Shown here in pieces: positions 34,101-44,429 of a DNA stretch of 64,000 bases (positions within the stretch are counted from its first letter, which is position 1; each line of letters opens with the position of its first letter). The notes beneath the pieces were generated by a model, which was not told the origin of the DNA, made no database searches, and saw only the letters and a list, made by a program, of their open reading frames with translations. Source of the stretch: [Mycobacterium] crassicus (lineage in GTDB: Bacteria; Actinomycetota; Actinomycetes; Mycobacteriales; Mycobacteriaceae); assembly GCF_020181615.1 (NCBI RefSeq), contig NZ_CP084029.1, positions 592,664 to 656,663 of the forward strand, read 5' to 3'. A program made the position numbers and the translations under genes.

Positions 34101-36524
34101 AGTGGCAAGGTGGACCGGCGCGCGCTGCTGGCCCTCGACAAGGATCTCGACGCCGTGCCGACGGAGTTTGTGGCTCCCCGCGATGCCACCGAAGAGGCGC
34201 TGGCCGAGATCTGGCGCGAGGTGCTCGATGTCGAGCGGGTCGGCGTCACCGATGACTTCTTCGCCCTCGGCGGGGCCTCCACCCAGGCCCTGGAGGTCGC
34301 GGTGCGGGTCGGTGAACTGGGCCTGGAGCTGCGCCCGGAGTCGATGTTCGTCTACGGCACCATCGCCGAGCTGGCCGCCGAGTTCGGCCCGATCGGCGGT
34401 CAGCCCGCGGAGCGGCGGGCCGAACAGCCGGTGCCTGTGGCCGCCCCGGTGGCACCGGCCAAGCCGCCCAAACCTGTTGCCGCGCCGGTGATCAAGCCGG
34501 TGCAAACCGGTCCGGCGCGCAACATCGTGATCGAGAGCCTCGGGGTGTACCTGCCGCCGCGCGCGGTCTCCACCGAGCAGGTGCTGGCCGACTGCGTCAA
34601 CGAGGTGAAGATCCCGTTGGAGCGGCTCACCGGGATCAAGAACCGGCGGATGGCCGGTGTCGACGAGTTCTCGATCGACTTGGGCCGCAAGGCGATCGGC
34701 GACTGCCTGTCCCGGTCCAGCTACGCCCCCGAAGAGATCGACCTCGTCATCGCCTGCAACATCTCGCGTTGCGACGGCCCGGAGCACATGTTCACCTTCG
34801 AGCCCAGCACCGCTTCGCAGCTGCGCGACCAGCTGGGGCTGACCAACGCGGTGTGCTTCGACATCAACAACGCCTGCGCCGGCATGTTCACCGGGGTCAG
34901 CGTGGCCCAGGACTTCCTCAAGACCGGGCTGGTGCGCAACGCCCTGGTGGTCAGCGGCGAATACATCAGTCACATCACCGAAACCGCGCAGCAGGAGATC
35001 GAGAGCGCGATGGACCCGCGGTTGGCCTGCCTGACCGTCGGCGACGCCGGCGCGGCGGTGGTGCTCGAACTCGGGCCCAACGACCGGGTCGGTTTCCACG
35101 ACCTGGATCTGGCCACGTTCAGTGAATTCGCCAAGCTGTGCATCGCCAAGGCGACCGAGGGCCCGCACGGCGGCGCCATCATGGTCACCGACTCGGTGAC
35201 GCAGACCGCGATCGCGGTGAAGCACTCCGTGCCCTATGTCGCGGCGGTCATGCAGCGGCACGGCTGGCGGCCCGAGACGGCCGATCAGCTGTTGATGCAC
35301 CAGACCTCCGAGGCGTCCATCAACGACGCCATCCTGACCATCAACCGGGTGTTCGGTGCGGGTGCGGCCAGCCGGGCCAACACCATCTGCAATCTGGCGG
35401 AGCGTGGAAACACCGCCACCACGACGCATTTCGTTGCGCTGTATGACTACATCACCGCGGGCCGGATCAACTCCGGGGACAATGTGGTGCTGTCCATCAC
35501 CGGTTCCGGCCAGACAATCGGCACCGGGCTGTACACGTTCGACGACCTGCCCGATCGGATGCGTCGCGCCGCGGGCGGCCAGAGCGGACACTCCAGCCGC
35601 GCCGGCCGGCCCGGCGCCCGCCGGGAGCTGCCGGCTACTCCGCGGGTGCGTATTGAGGGCATCGGCATGGCCCCCGCGGGACAGGCCCAGCCCAGCTCCA
35701 TCCAGTCGGCGGTCGACGCTGCCGCGGCCTGCCTGCAGGACAGCGGTGTCGAGCGGACCGACGTCGGCCTGGTGATCCACACCGGCATCTACCGCGATGA
35801 CTTCCTCAGCGAGCCGGCGGTGGCGACCCTGGTCGCCGGGGAGGTCGGGATCAATGCCGAGCCGGAGTCGGCGGACGCCCCCAAGACGTTCGCGTTCGAC
35901 ATCCTCAACGGCGCGGTCGGTTTCCTCAACGGCTGCCATGTCGCCGCCGGCATGATCGGCGCCGGCCGCACGGGCCACGCCATGGTGCTGGCCTCCGAAG
36001 TGGAGAACAACACCCCAGCCAGCGGCTACCCGCGCTTCGGCCTCGCCGAGACCGGCTCGGCGATCATGCTCAGCCGAAGCAGCGGTCCGGAAGGCTTCGG
36101 CCGCTTCGTCTTCAGTCACCACCCGGAGCACGGGGGAGCGCTGCGGACCTACACCCAGGAACGCGACGGCAGGATGTGGCTGCGGGTCGACCGGGATCCG
36201 AACCTGGCCGGGATCTACGTGAGCTGCCTGCCCTCGGCGGTCAAGGAACTGCTGACCCAGGAGTCCCTGGAGCCCGAGGACATCGCCCTGGTGTTCCCGC
36301 CCTACCTGCCCGGTGCGGCCCTCGACGAGCTCGCCGCGGGCATCGGCGTGGACCGGTCGCGATTCGTCGAGGCGCAGGGCCACAACAGTGACCCGTTCAC
36401 TTCGACGCTGCCCTATCAGCTCGTCGACGCCCGCCGGCGCGGGCTGGTCAAACCGGGTGAGGTCGCGCTGATCATGGCGGTGGGCTCCGGCGTCGAGGTC
36501 GGCTGCACCACCTACCGGTTCTGA
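31149..36524 (+). CDS. NRPS module fused to two ketosynthase-III-like domains (C-A-T-KSIII-KSIII')
   Basis: The 1791-residue protein should join the upstream polyketide to an amino acid and then make or offload a C-C bond. Order: condensation (1-445; HHIAVDFW, His162 catalytic, with Phe where Gly is usual); adenylation (about 490-1000; YTSGSTGAPKG, pocket residues read D-P-W-H-F-S-L-I-D-K, close to serine activators); carrier domain (Ser1044 in LGGAS); a Pro/Ala linker; KAS III (about 1124-1475) with Cys1243 (NNACAG), His1384 (LMHQTSE) and Asn1421 (RGNTAT); a second, shorter KAS III-like domain (about 1500-1791) with Ala1589 at the Cys position and Pro at the His position. There is no thioesterase. 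The SDR gene starts 5 nt downstream. Confidence 0.9.
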   Translation: MTDEPVDVSSLSPEKKRELLAQLLMAKAQSAASEHQMSYGQRSMWFVHRLAPDSAAYTVAYAGRIGGQLDIAALERAAQALVDRHPMLRTTFAEKDGQPVELVHAHAPVRITRHRIGDGDAELAEWVQTETDRPFDLRTGPVLRLTLLERSEDHVLLLTVHHIAVDFWSIDVILDELRALYAAEHGAPVPEFTADRYVDYAEQQNQALAGLEGEQLWEYWRDKFSGELPTLALPTDSPRPAVQTYNGALHRFSIDAEVTAGLKQVARAVGATPYMTMLAAFAVLLQRYSGQDDLIIGSPFACRDRAGLMGMVGYVTNPLPLRVDLSDDPSFAAVLSQVKDTVLGALAHQNYPLPLLVEKLRPVRDAARTPLFQVSFAWQQVRLFEDFGAGATGSGPDGVLRLETLHIGQGGSPFDITMQVGEHEEELEAALQYNTDLFTPATIDAMAEHFKLLLAGLAQPGVAEATPLSRLNMLTDAERTALQAWNQTAVDYADAPARLHEMVEAAVARTPDAVAVSYEGRDLSYAELDRRANGLAHRLRQYGIGTGAGTDVVPVLLERSEDLVIALLGVLKAGGVFLPLDPAQPIGRLEAMLADVPDAPVCVTHREHLSHVPSDFTGARLCLDQPSAAPGEEASAPEIAASTELAYLMYTSGSTGAPKGALNSHAGIRNRLLWMQDAYQLTAEDRVLHKTPINFDPFVWEIFWPLTVGARVVVAKPEGHKDSGYLARTIVEQRVTTMHFVPSMLRRFLADPEAASCTGLRQVFCSGEALTPDLRDTFFGLLPAELYNLYGPTEAAIDVTHFHCVRGVSDPNIPIGRPIANIAIHLLDAAGNPVPVGVPGELHIGGVGVARGYLNRPEATAAAFLDDPFSNEPGALLYRTGDLARYLPDGNIDYLGRRDDQVKINGFRIELGEVEAALAKHPDIVESAVVARKDASGNTQLIAHMVPVASAPGTAELRRFLLDLVPAAMVPAVFRTTDLLPLSASGKVDRRALLALDKDLDAVPTEFVAPRDATEEALAEIWREVLDVERVGVTDDFFALGGASTQALEVAVRVGELGLELRPESMFVYGTIAELAAEFGPIGGQPAERRAEQPVPVAAPVAPAKPPKPVAAPVIKPVQTGPARNIVIESLGVYLPPRAVSTEQVLADCVNEVKIPLERLTGIKNRRMAGVDEFSIDLGRKAIGDCLSRSSYAPEEIDLVIACNISRCDGPEHMFTFEPSTASQLRDQLGLTNAVCFDINNACAGMFTGVSVAQDFLKTGLVRNALVVSGEYISHITETAQQEIESAMDPRLACLTVGDAGAAVVLELGPNDRVGFHDLDLATFSEFAKLCIAKATEGPHGGAIMVTDSVTQTAIAVKHSVPYVAAVMQRHGWRPETADQLLMHQTSEASINDAILTINRVFGAGAASRANTICNLAERGNTATTTHFVALYDYITAGRINSGDNVVLSITGSGQTIGTGLYTFDDLPDRMRRAAGGQSGHSSRAGRPGARRELPATPRVRIEGIGMAPAGQAQPSSIQSAVDAAAACLQDSGVERTDVGLVIHTGIYRDDFLSEPAVATLVAGEVGINAEPESADAPKTFAFDILNGAVGFLNGCHVAAGMIGAGRTGHAMVLASEVENNTPASGYPRFGLAETGSAIMLSRSSGPEGFGRFVFSHHPEHGGALRTYTQERDGRMWLRVDRDPNLAGIYVSCLPSAVKELLTQESLEPEDIALVFPPYLPGAALDELAAGIGVDRSRFVEAQGHNSDPFTSTLPYQLVDARRRGLVKPGEVALIMAVGSGVEVGCTTYRF

Positions 36525-36529
36525 CCCCG

Positions 36530-37522
36530 ATGCGTGCATTCGTCACCGGGGGAACCGGTTTCGTCGGATCGAACCTGGTTGCCGCCTTGCTGGATCGCGG
36601 CATCGAGGTGCGGGTGCTGCGTCGTGCCACATCGCCGATGGCCGCGTTGGAGGGTTTGGACTGCCAGACCCGGATCGGCGACGTCAATGACGGCGTCGAT
36701 GCGCTCGCCGAGGCGATGGCCGACTGCGACTGGGTGTTTCACACCGCGGCGATCTCGGACTACTGGCGGTACCGCACCCAGACCCGGCTGTACCGCACCA
36801 ACGTCGACGGCACCCGCGACATGGCGGCGGCCGCCCTGCGTGCCGGGGTGAAACGCTTCGTCTACACCAGTTCGCTTGCCGCCCTGGGTGTTCCTCAGCG
36901 GGGGCACCAGCTGGTGGAGACCGACGAGTTCAACATCCGCCCGCGGCAGTTTCCATACGGACACAGCAAGCACCTCGCCGAGGCCGAATTGCAGAAGGCC
37001 GTCGAGGACGGTCTGCCTGCGGTGATCGTGAACCCGTCAGTGGTCATCGGGCCGCGCGACGTCAACCGCATCGCCAGCGCGATGCTCGTCGAGGCGCAGC
37101 GCGGCCGACTGTGGTTCGCCGCTCCGGGCGGCACGAACTTCGTCTCGGTCGACGACGTAGTGGCCGGCCACATCGCGGCCGCCGAACGAGGCCGGGTCGG
37201 CGAACGCTACATCCTGGGCGGTGAGAACCTGCCGTTCCGTGAGGTGTTCACCGCCGCCAACGAGCTGTTCGGTCGGGGTGCTCCATCGATCGTGTTGCCG
37301 CGCTGGATCATTCCGGTGGCAGCGGCCGGTGTCAGTGCCGCTCGCACCGTTGTGGGTCCCCGGTTGCCGATCGACGCCCGTCAGATGCGGCTGTCGTTGG
37401 CCGATATCTACGCCGATCCCGGCAAGTCCCACAATGAACTGGGCGTGCCGTTCACCCCGTTCCGCACCGCACTGCACAGTGGCTACGAGTGGTATCGCGA
37501 CAACGGCTACCTGGAAAGGTAA
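36530..37522 (+). CDS. Extended SDR / OleD-like NAD(P)-dependent reductase
   Basis: The 330-residue protein is an extended short-chain dehydrogenase of the 3beta-HSD/dihydroflavonol-reductase group: FVTGGTGFVGSNLV at the N-terminus, catalytic Ser in VYTSSLAALG, Tyr and Lys in FPYGHSKHLAE, and VNPSVVIGPRD. It is the last gene of the PKS-NRPS operon. OleD and LstD, which reduce beta-keto acids made by OleA/LstA-type enzymes, belong to this group, so reduction of the ketone made by the KAS III pair is the natural guess. Substrate is inferred from context only. Confidence 0.85.
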   Translation: MRAFVTGGTGFVGSNLVAALLDRGIEVRVLRRATSPMAALEGLDCQTRIGDVNDGVDALAEAMADCDWVFHTAAISDYWRYRTQTRLYRTNVDGTRDMAAAALRAGVKRFVYTSSLAALGVPQRGHQLVETDEFNIRPRQFPYGHSKHLAEAELQKAVEDGLPAVIVNPSVVIGPRDVNRIASAMLVEAQRGRLWFAAPGGTNFVSVDDVVAGHIAAAERGRVGERYILGGENLPFREVFTAANELFGRGAPSIVLPRWIIPVAAAGVSAARTVVGPRLPIDARQMRLSLADIYADPGKSHNELGVPFTPFRTALHSGYEWYRDNGYLER

Positions 37523-37532
37523 CTGGCGCAAT

Positions 37533-38780
37533 CTAATTAGTGATTGGCGGTGCTTGTGGTTGAAATGGTTGGTACCACCACCACTGGGCGCGTTCGCCGG
37601 TCGGCCCTTTGCAGGGTGCGACCGTGGGCGGTGGGCTGCTGGGTGGTCGTGCCAGTGATCCCGGGTGGAGTTGTTGGCCGTCTGCGTCGGTGACAACGAG
37701 ATGGTCGGCTGGACCGGTGATGGTGATGATGCCGCGGTGATGCAGGCGGTGGTGATAGGGGCACAGCAGGACCAGGTTGGGCAGTTCGGTGGGGCCGCCG
37801 TTTTCCCAGTGGACGATGTGGTGGGCGTGTAGGCCGCGGGTGGCTGCGCAGCCGGGAACCGCGCAGGTCCGGTCGCGGTGTTCGAGGGCGCGGCGCAGCC
37901 GGCGGTTGATGGTGCGGGTTGAGCGGCCAGCACCGATCACCTGGCCGTCGCGTTCGAACCACACTTCGCAGGTGGCATCACAGGTCAGGTACTGCCGCTC
38001 GGCATCAGCCAGTAGTGGGCCCAGGTGCAGGGCGCCGATCTGCTGGTTGATGTCGAGGTGCACCACTACGGTGGTGTGCTGCCCGTGTGGCCGCCGTTGC
38101 ACCTCGCCGTCCCAGCCGGTCTGCACCAGCCGCAGGAACGCATCGACCTGGGTGGGCATCGGGGGATGCTGATCCGGTTCACCGCTGCTGGTGTCGCGGT
38201 CGTGGGTCCACTCGGCGATCAGCGCATCCCGATGTGACTGCAGCGCGGCCCCGAACACCGCCGATTCGGCATGCGGCAAGGTGATGCGCCAGAAGTCGAA
38301 CTCGGCGTCGCTGGTTTTGGTGATCGACGGTTGCGGTCCGCGCCGATCGGGTTCGGGGCGCGGTTCGAGTTTGATCGCGGTGCGCAGTTGGGACACGGTG
38401 GCCACCTCGACCAGCTGCGCGTAGTGCTCGTCGGAGCCGTCGGCGGCGCGCTGGGCGATCACCCCGACCTGATCCAATGAGACGCGGCCTTCGCGTAGCC
38501 CTTGGGTGCAGCGGGGAAACTCCTCAATCCGGTGCGCCACCGCGGCGATCGTTTCCGCGTTGGCCGGTGACACCCCGGTCTTCCAGGCCACCAACGCCGG
38601 GATCGACCGTGCCCCGGTGGACCCCCACAGTTCGTCGCGTTCGACCTCAGCGACGATCTCCACGATGCGACCATCGATCGCATTGCGCTGACCGGTCAAC
38701 TCCGACAGCTCCTCGAACAACGCCTCAAGACGCCGGCAAGGACCAACTTTGGCACCGGCTGAGGTCGTGGTCGAGGACAT
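37533..38780 (-). CDS. 13E12-family (DUF222) HNH endonuclease-like protein
   Basis: The 415-residue protein has an N-terminal DUF222/13E12 domain (about 20-290) and a C-terminal HNH motif (CAVPGCAATRGLHAHHIVHW, NLVLLCPYHHRLHH) with the zinc Cys pairs, then a Pro-rich tail. REP13E12 proteins are abundant, repeated and often mobile-associated in mycobacteria; their biochemical role is not settled. I start at the ATG 38780 (MSSTTTSAG); the frame is open for 30 more codons. It ends 10 nt from the convergent SDR stop. The 185 bp upstream hold no recognised gene. Confidence 0.85.
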   Translation of the reverse strand: MSSTTTSAGAKVGPCRRLEALFEELSELTGQRNAIDGRIVEIVAEVERDELWGSTGARSIPALVAWKTGVSPANAETIAAVAHRIEEFPRCTQGLREGRVSLDQVGVIAQRAADGSDEHYAQLVEVATVSQLRTAIKLEPRPEPDRRGPQPSITKTSDAEFDFWRITLPHAESAVFGAALQSHRDALIAEWTHDRDTSSGEPDQHPPMPTQVDAFLRLVQTGWDGEVQRRPHGQHTTVVVHLDINQQIGALHLGPLLADAERQYLTCDATCEVWFERDGQVIGAGRSTRTINRRLRRALEHRDRTCAVPGCAATRGLHAHHIVHWENGGPTELPNLVLLCPYHHRLHHRGIITITGPADHLVVTDADGQQLHPGSLARPPSSPPPTVAPCKGPTGERAQWWWYQPFQPQAPPITN

Positions 38781-38965
38781 GTCTTCATCATCGCAGTGGG
38801 GTACGACAACTCCGGGCCGCCCTACTCGGTGCTGCTGTGCCATCGCCGGGGCCCAGGCTCCAGTGCTCAACCTGGCCCGGCGCCGGTATGTCGGCGAACG
38901 GCCGTGGCCGTTTCAGACATTGGTGGCGGCGCGAAAGTTGCCGGCTACGTCGAGCTCGCGGCGGC

Positions 38966-40411
<1,446 letters not shown>

Positions 40412-40501
40412 CCTCGCGTCCTTTCCCCCACGGACCACAATACCGACCCTGTGCTGCGCAAATGTGTGCCCGCGTTGGCGACACACTAAGAACTGAGAGC
40501 G

Positions 40502-41869
40502 TCAGCTCGCAGCGGCAGGTTCGATGTTGTGGTTGCGGGTGAACCGGTTGGTCGGGTCCAGACGTGCTTTGAGTTGGGCCAGGCGTTGGTACCCGGCGTC
40601 GCCGAAGGTCGCCCGGATACGTTCCTGCCCTTCGTCGCCGACGAAGTTGAGGTAGGCACCGGCCGGACCGAGCGGCCGCAGGATCTCGAACGCCTGACCG
40701 GCCCACGCCGTGCAGCGGGCACTGTCGGCCGGATTGGTCCAGGTCGTCATCAAGTGGATGATGTACGGGTGCTCCCGGGCGACGACGGCCGTCGACTCCG
40801 GCGGAACCCGGCTGGCGTACCCGCCGAGCCGGATCACGTGCAGCCGGGTCTGCGCCGAGGGCCGTGACCGTCCGAGCAGCGCGATACGGCGGATCGCCTC
40901 GTCGGTGAGCTCGGTGACGAACAGCGATTTCCAGTAGTTCAGCCAGCCGTACGGCGCCGTGTAGTCGAGGGCCTGCTGCCAGGTCGAGTAGTCCAGCTTG
41001 TGCTGCACCGCCACCACCGGCTTGGCCGCCACGCCGCGAACGTTGAGCAGAGCGCTGACGTCGTCGCTGCCGATCGCGTCGGTGCGCGTCGAACAGGCCA
41101 GCACATTGACCAGCGACTGGCCTGTCGTGAAGTCGGAGGAGAAGTCCAGGATGGACGCCAGGTGGTCGGGTGCGTTGTCCATCTGGGCGCGGAAGTGCTT
41201 GAGCGCCGCCTCGGCGTCGGTGTCGGGGTAGGACTGCACGCCGGCGGTCACGGCGTTCACCGGGTGCAGTCGCAGCACGAACTGCGCCACGACGCCGAAG
41301 TTGCCGCCCCCGCCGCGCAGTCCCCACAGCACGTCCGCGTTCTCGTTCTCGCTGACCGTCAGCACCTCGCCGGCCGCCGTGACCAGGGTTGCGCCGATCA
41401 GGTTGTCGCATGTCATGCCGTGGGCGCGGGAGAGCCAGCCGATGCCGCCGCCGAGTGAGAATCCTCCGACGCCCGTCGTCGACACCACACCGCCGGGGCA
41501 GGCCAGGCCGTGCCTGCTGGTCACCGGGTCCACGTCGCCCCAGGTGGCGCCGGCGTCGACGTAGGCGATCCGCGCTTCGGTGTCGACCCGTACCCCCCGC
41601 ATCTGCGTCAGGTCGATGACGATGCCGCCATCGGTGGACGAGTGGCCGGCGACGCTGTGGCCGCCGCTTCGCACCGCGATCTCGGCGCCGGTGTCCACGG
41701 CGTAGCGGACCGCGGCGACGATGTCGTCCTGTGAGCGGCACTGCAGCACCACCTGCGGCCGCTTGTCGATCAGGCCGTTGAAGACCTGGCGTACCTCGTC
41801 GTAGCGGGCGTCTCCCGGGTAGATCGTGTCGCCGGTGAAGCCGGGCACGGTGGGGGCGTTCGCTGTCAT
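40502..41869 (-). CDS. FAD-linked oxidoreductase (PCMH/BBE type)
   Basis: The 455-residue protein has a PCMH FAD-binding domain with AVRSGGHSVAGHS (His71 is the likely covalent FAD attachment), STTGVGGFSLGGGIGWLSR and LWGLRGGGGNFGVV, and a C-terminal berberine-bridge domain (RLDPTNRFTRNHNI). Such enzymes oxidise alcohols or amines with oxygen. The Cys needed for bicovalent flavin is not at the usual spacing. No signal peptide is seen from the ATG at 41869. It starts 28 nt after the ABC permease stop, so it is probably in the exporter operon. Confidence 0.9.
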   Translation of the reverse strand: MTANAPTVPGFTGDTIYPGDARYDEVRQVFNGLIDKRPQVVLQCRSQDDIVAAVRYAVDTGAEIAVRSGGHSVAGHSSTDGGIVIDLTQMRGVRVDTEARIAYVDAGATWGDVDPVTSRHGLACPGGVVSTTGVGGFSLGGGIGWLSRAHGMTCDNLIGATLVTAAGEVLTVSENENADVLWGLRGGGGNFGVVAQFVLRLHPVNAVTAGVQSYPDTDAEAALKHFRAQMDNAPDHLASILDFSSDFTTGQSLVNVLACSTRTDAIGSDDVSALLNVRGVAAKPVVAVQHKLDYSTWQQALDYTAPYGWLNYWKSLFVTELTDEAIRRIALLGRSRPSAQTRLHVIRLGGYASRVPPESTAVVAREHPYIIHLMTTWTNPADSARCTAWAGQAFEILRPLGPAGAYLNFVGDEGQERIRATFGDAGYQRLAQLKARLDPTNRFTRNHNIEPAAAS

Positions 41870-41897
41870 TGCATCCTTCGTGTCGGCGCGGCCAAGC

Positions 41898-44429
41898 TCA
41901 CTCGTCGCGCAGTTCGGTCGCCGGGGTGGCGCGGGTGCTCTTCCATGCCGGGATGATCGCCGCGAAGACCGCTGCGACGGTGGCCAGCACCGCGTACAGC
42001 ACCGCGTCGGACCAGGGGAACACCAGCGGGGTGACCAGGCCGACGTTGACGACGGCTGCGCGCCGGACCGCCTCGGAGATGGCGATCGACAGGACCGCGC
42101 CGAACAGTCCGCCGGCGGCACCGGCGATGACGGCCTCGATGGTGGTGATGCTGAACACCCGGAAGCGGGTGGCGCCCAGCGCCTGGATGAGGGCCACCTC
42201 GCGTTTGCGCCGGATGCCGACCAGCAGCAGCGTCGACAGCACCGAGACGAAGGCGATAGCGAGCAGACCGAACTTGAGGGTGTTCAGTGGCGTGAGGTAC
42301 CGGCCGATCGAGGTCGCGATGTCCGATGCGTAGCCGTCGGTGTCCACCGCGGTCACCGGTTGGTCGAACTTGGCCGCGCCGATGTTCTCGATGACCTGGC
42401 CGGCGGTGAATCCGGCAGCCGGTGTGGCGAAGATCAGCCCGGCGGGCTGCGGGCCGTAGATCTGTTCGGCGACCGAGTAGGGCATATAGATGCGGCGGCC
42501 GCCGTATTCGGGGGTGGCGACAATGGTGCCGATACTCATCGCCTGGGCGTCGAGTCCACTTCCGAATACCAGTGTGTCGCCGATGTGGAGATCTTTCTCG
42601 CGTGCAAGCACGCTGCCGATGACGACTTCGTTGGCTTTCTGACTGGCCTCGGGCGATTGTCCGGCGAGCAAACCGAATGGAAATGTCGGCCGGTCCTGGG
42701 CCTGGATATGTGCCAGCGACCCGTCCCTGAGGCTGATCTCGATCTCGGCCATCCGCTCGATCTTCTCCACTCCGGCCACGGAGTTGAGTTTGTTGATCGT
42801 CTGCGGGGCGAATCGGGCATCAATGGGCCCGTAATCGGCGAACTGCGTCGTGGTGATGGCGATGCGCCCGTCCGCCTGCGATTCGGCCACCTTGGTCGCG
42901 CCCATATGGATCGCGACGAGGAATCCGGACAGCAGGATGGCCACCACGACCGGCACCGCGATGGCGCCCGAGATCGCCGCGGTGCGGGACCGGTCCGAGC
43001 GCAGTGCGTTCAGGGCGATGGTGACCGTGGCCCCGTGCGACTTGTTCGAATTGAGCCGCAGGCTGGTGATCGCCTGCGCGCTCAGGTACGCGGTGGCCAG
43101 CAGCAGGCCGACGACCGCGACGACGGCGCCGGCGTCGGCGATGATCGCCTGCCAAGACGCCAGGGCCCCGGACAGCGTCGCCAGCCGGGCGGCGACCACC
43201 CCGCCCAGCCCGATGGCCAGCAACAGCAGCGCCTTGAACCAGATCTTGCGCTGGGTGGTCTGCTCCTGTGCCGCCCGCCCGGACAGTTCGGCCGCGATCG
43301 GGGTGTTGGACGCCGACAGCGCGGGGCCCAGAGCGGCCAGCACCGCCAACAGGATGCCGGCCACGACGCCGGCGATCAGGATCATGGGTTTGAGCACGAC
43401 CGGGACGGTGACACCGACGAACCGTTCGGTCAGTTCGCTGGCGCTGGCCACGATCGGTTCGGAGATCACGATGCCGGTCAGCACACCCATCGTCGATCCC
43501 ACCGCGCCCAATAGGCCTGCCTCGCTGAGGAATCCGGTCATGATCGATGCCGGCGAGGCCCCCAGTGCGGAGGCGATCGCGATCTCACGGCGGCGTTCCT
43601 CGACCGACAGCCTGGTGATCTGGGTGATCAGGATGACCCCGACGCCGATCGAGATCAGGGCGAAGATGCCCAGCAGCGGCAGCAGGACGTCGTTGACGTT
43701 GTATCCCCGCGCCGGCTCACTGCGGGGCTGGACGCTGTAGGTGGGCCCGAGTGTGGTCTTCAGCCCGCGCTGGACCTCGTCCGCGTCGGCGCCGGGGGCC
43801 AGGGTCACGTAGATCATGTCCACCCGGTCGCCGCGGGCCAACTGCACCTTCGCCATGCTCAGCGGCAGCACCGCGACCAGGCCGTTGTTGACGTCGTCCA
43901 GGTCGGAGACCCGCTGGAACTTGTCCAGTGACAGTTGCCCGACGTCGGTGACCAGGGTTGCCGAGGAGTCCAGGGAGTCGCCCAGCGACTTGGAGATCGC
44001 CGGCGGCGGTTCCTGCTGGCCGGTCTGGCAGACCTTCGGGTCGACGATCCACTGTGCCGAGCAGTCCGCCCCCAGGGCCAGCCCGAAGCTCTCCTTGCCG
44101 TTGTTGCGGATCATCGTCACGCCGCGGATGACCGGCACCACGGCGGCCACCCCGGGTACCGCCCGGGCGTCTTCGATGACGGCGGGGCTGATGCCACCGC
44201 GGGTGGCGGCTCCGACCACGCGCACCGGCGCGGGACCGGCGATCTGGTAGCCGACGTCGTCGACGGCCTTGGAGACGCTGGTGACCTCGATCATGACGGC
44301 CACCACTACCGCGACGCCGCCGCCCAGTGAGAATGCCGCCAGTGCGGCCCGGAATGCGTGTTTACGAACGGCCCGGAAATTGATAATCCGAAGGAGGCCG
44401 AAAGTCGCGGCTAATGTTCCGCGAGCCAT
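41898..44429 (-). CDS. ABC transporter permease, FtsX/MacB type
   Basis: The 843-residue membrane protein has an N-terminal transmembrane segment (AALAAFSLGGGVAVVVAV), a large extracytoplasmic domain, two FtsX-type blocks of transmembrane helices (about residues 250-480 and 700-843) and a second extracytoplasmic domain. This is the layout of LolC/E- and MacB-like permeases that move lipids, lipopeptides or lipoproteins outward. Its ATG lies 19 nt inside the 3' end of the ATPase gene, so the two are translated together. Its place beside the PKS-NRPS operon suggests export of that product. Confidence 0.9.
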   Translation of the reverse strand: MARGTLAATFGLLRIINFRAVRKHAFRAALAAFSLGGGVAVVVAVMIEVTSVSKAVDDVGYQIAGPAPVRVVGAATRGGISPAVIEDARAVPGVAAVVPVIRGVTMIRNNGKESFGLALGADCSAQWIVDPKVCQTGQQEPPPAISKSLGDSLDSSATLVTDVGQLSLDKFQRVSDLDDVNNGLVAVLPLSMAKVQLARGDRVDMIYVTLAPGADADEVQRGLKTTLGPTYSVQPRSEPARGYNVNDVLLPLLGIFALISIGVGVILITQITRLSVEERRREIAIASALGASPASIMTGFLSEAGLLGAVGSTMGVLTGIVISEPIVASASELTERFVGVTVPVVLKPMILIAGVVAGILLAVLAALGPALSASNTPIAAELSGRAAQEQTTQRKIWFKALLLLAIGLGGVVAARLATLSGALASWQAIIADAGAVVAVVGLLLATAYLSAQAITSLRLNSNKSHGATVTIALNALRSDRSRTAAISGAIAVPVVVAILLSGFLVAIHMGATKVAESQADGRIAITTTQFADYGPIDARFAPQTINKLNSVAGVEKIERMAEIEISLRDGSLAHIQAQDRPTFPFGLLAGQSPEASQKANEVVIGSVLAREKDLHIGDTLVFGSGLDAQAMSIGTIVATPEYGGRRIYMPYSVAEQIYGPQPAGLIFATPAAGFTAGQVIENIGAAKFDQPVTAVDTDGYASDIATSIGRYLTPLNTLKFGLLAIAFVSVLSTLLLVGIRRKREVALIQALGATRFRVFSITTIEAVIAGAAGGLFGAVLSIAISEAVRRAAVVNVGLVTPLVFPWSDAVLYAVLATVAAVFAAIIPAWKSTRATPATELRDE

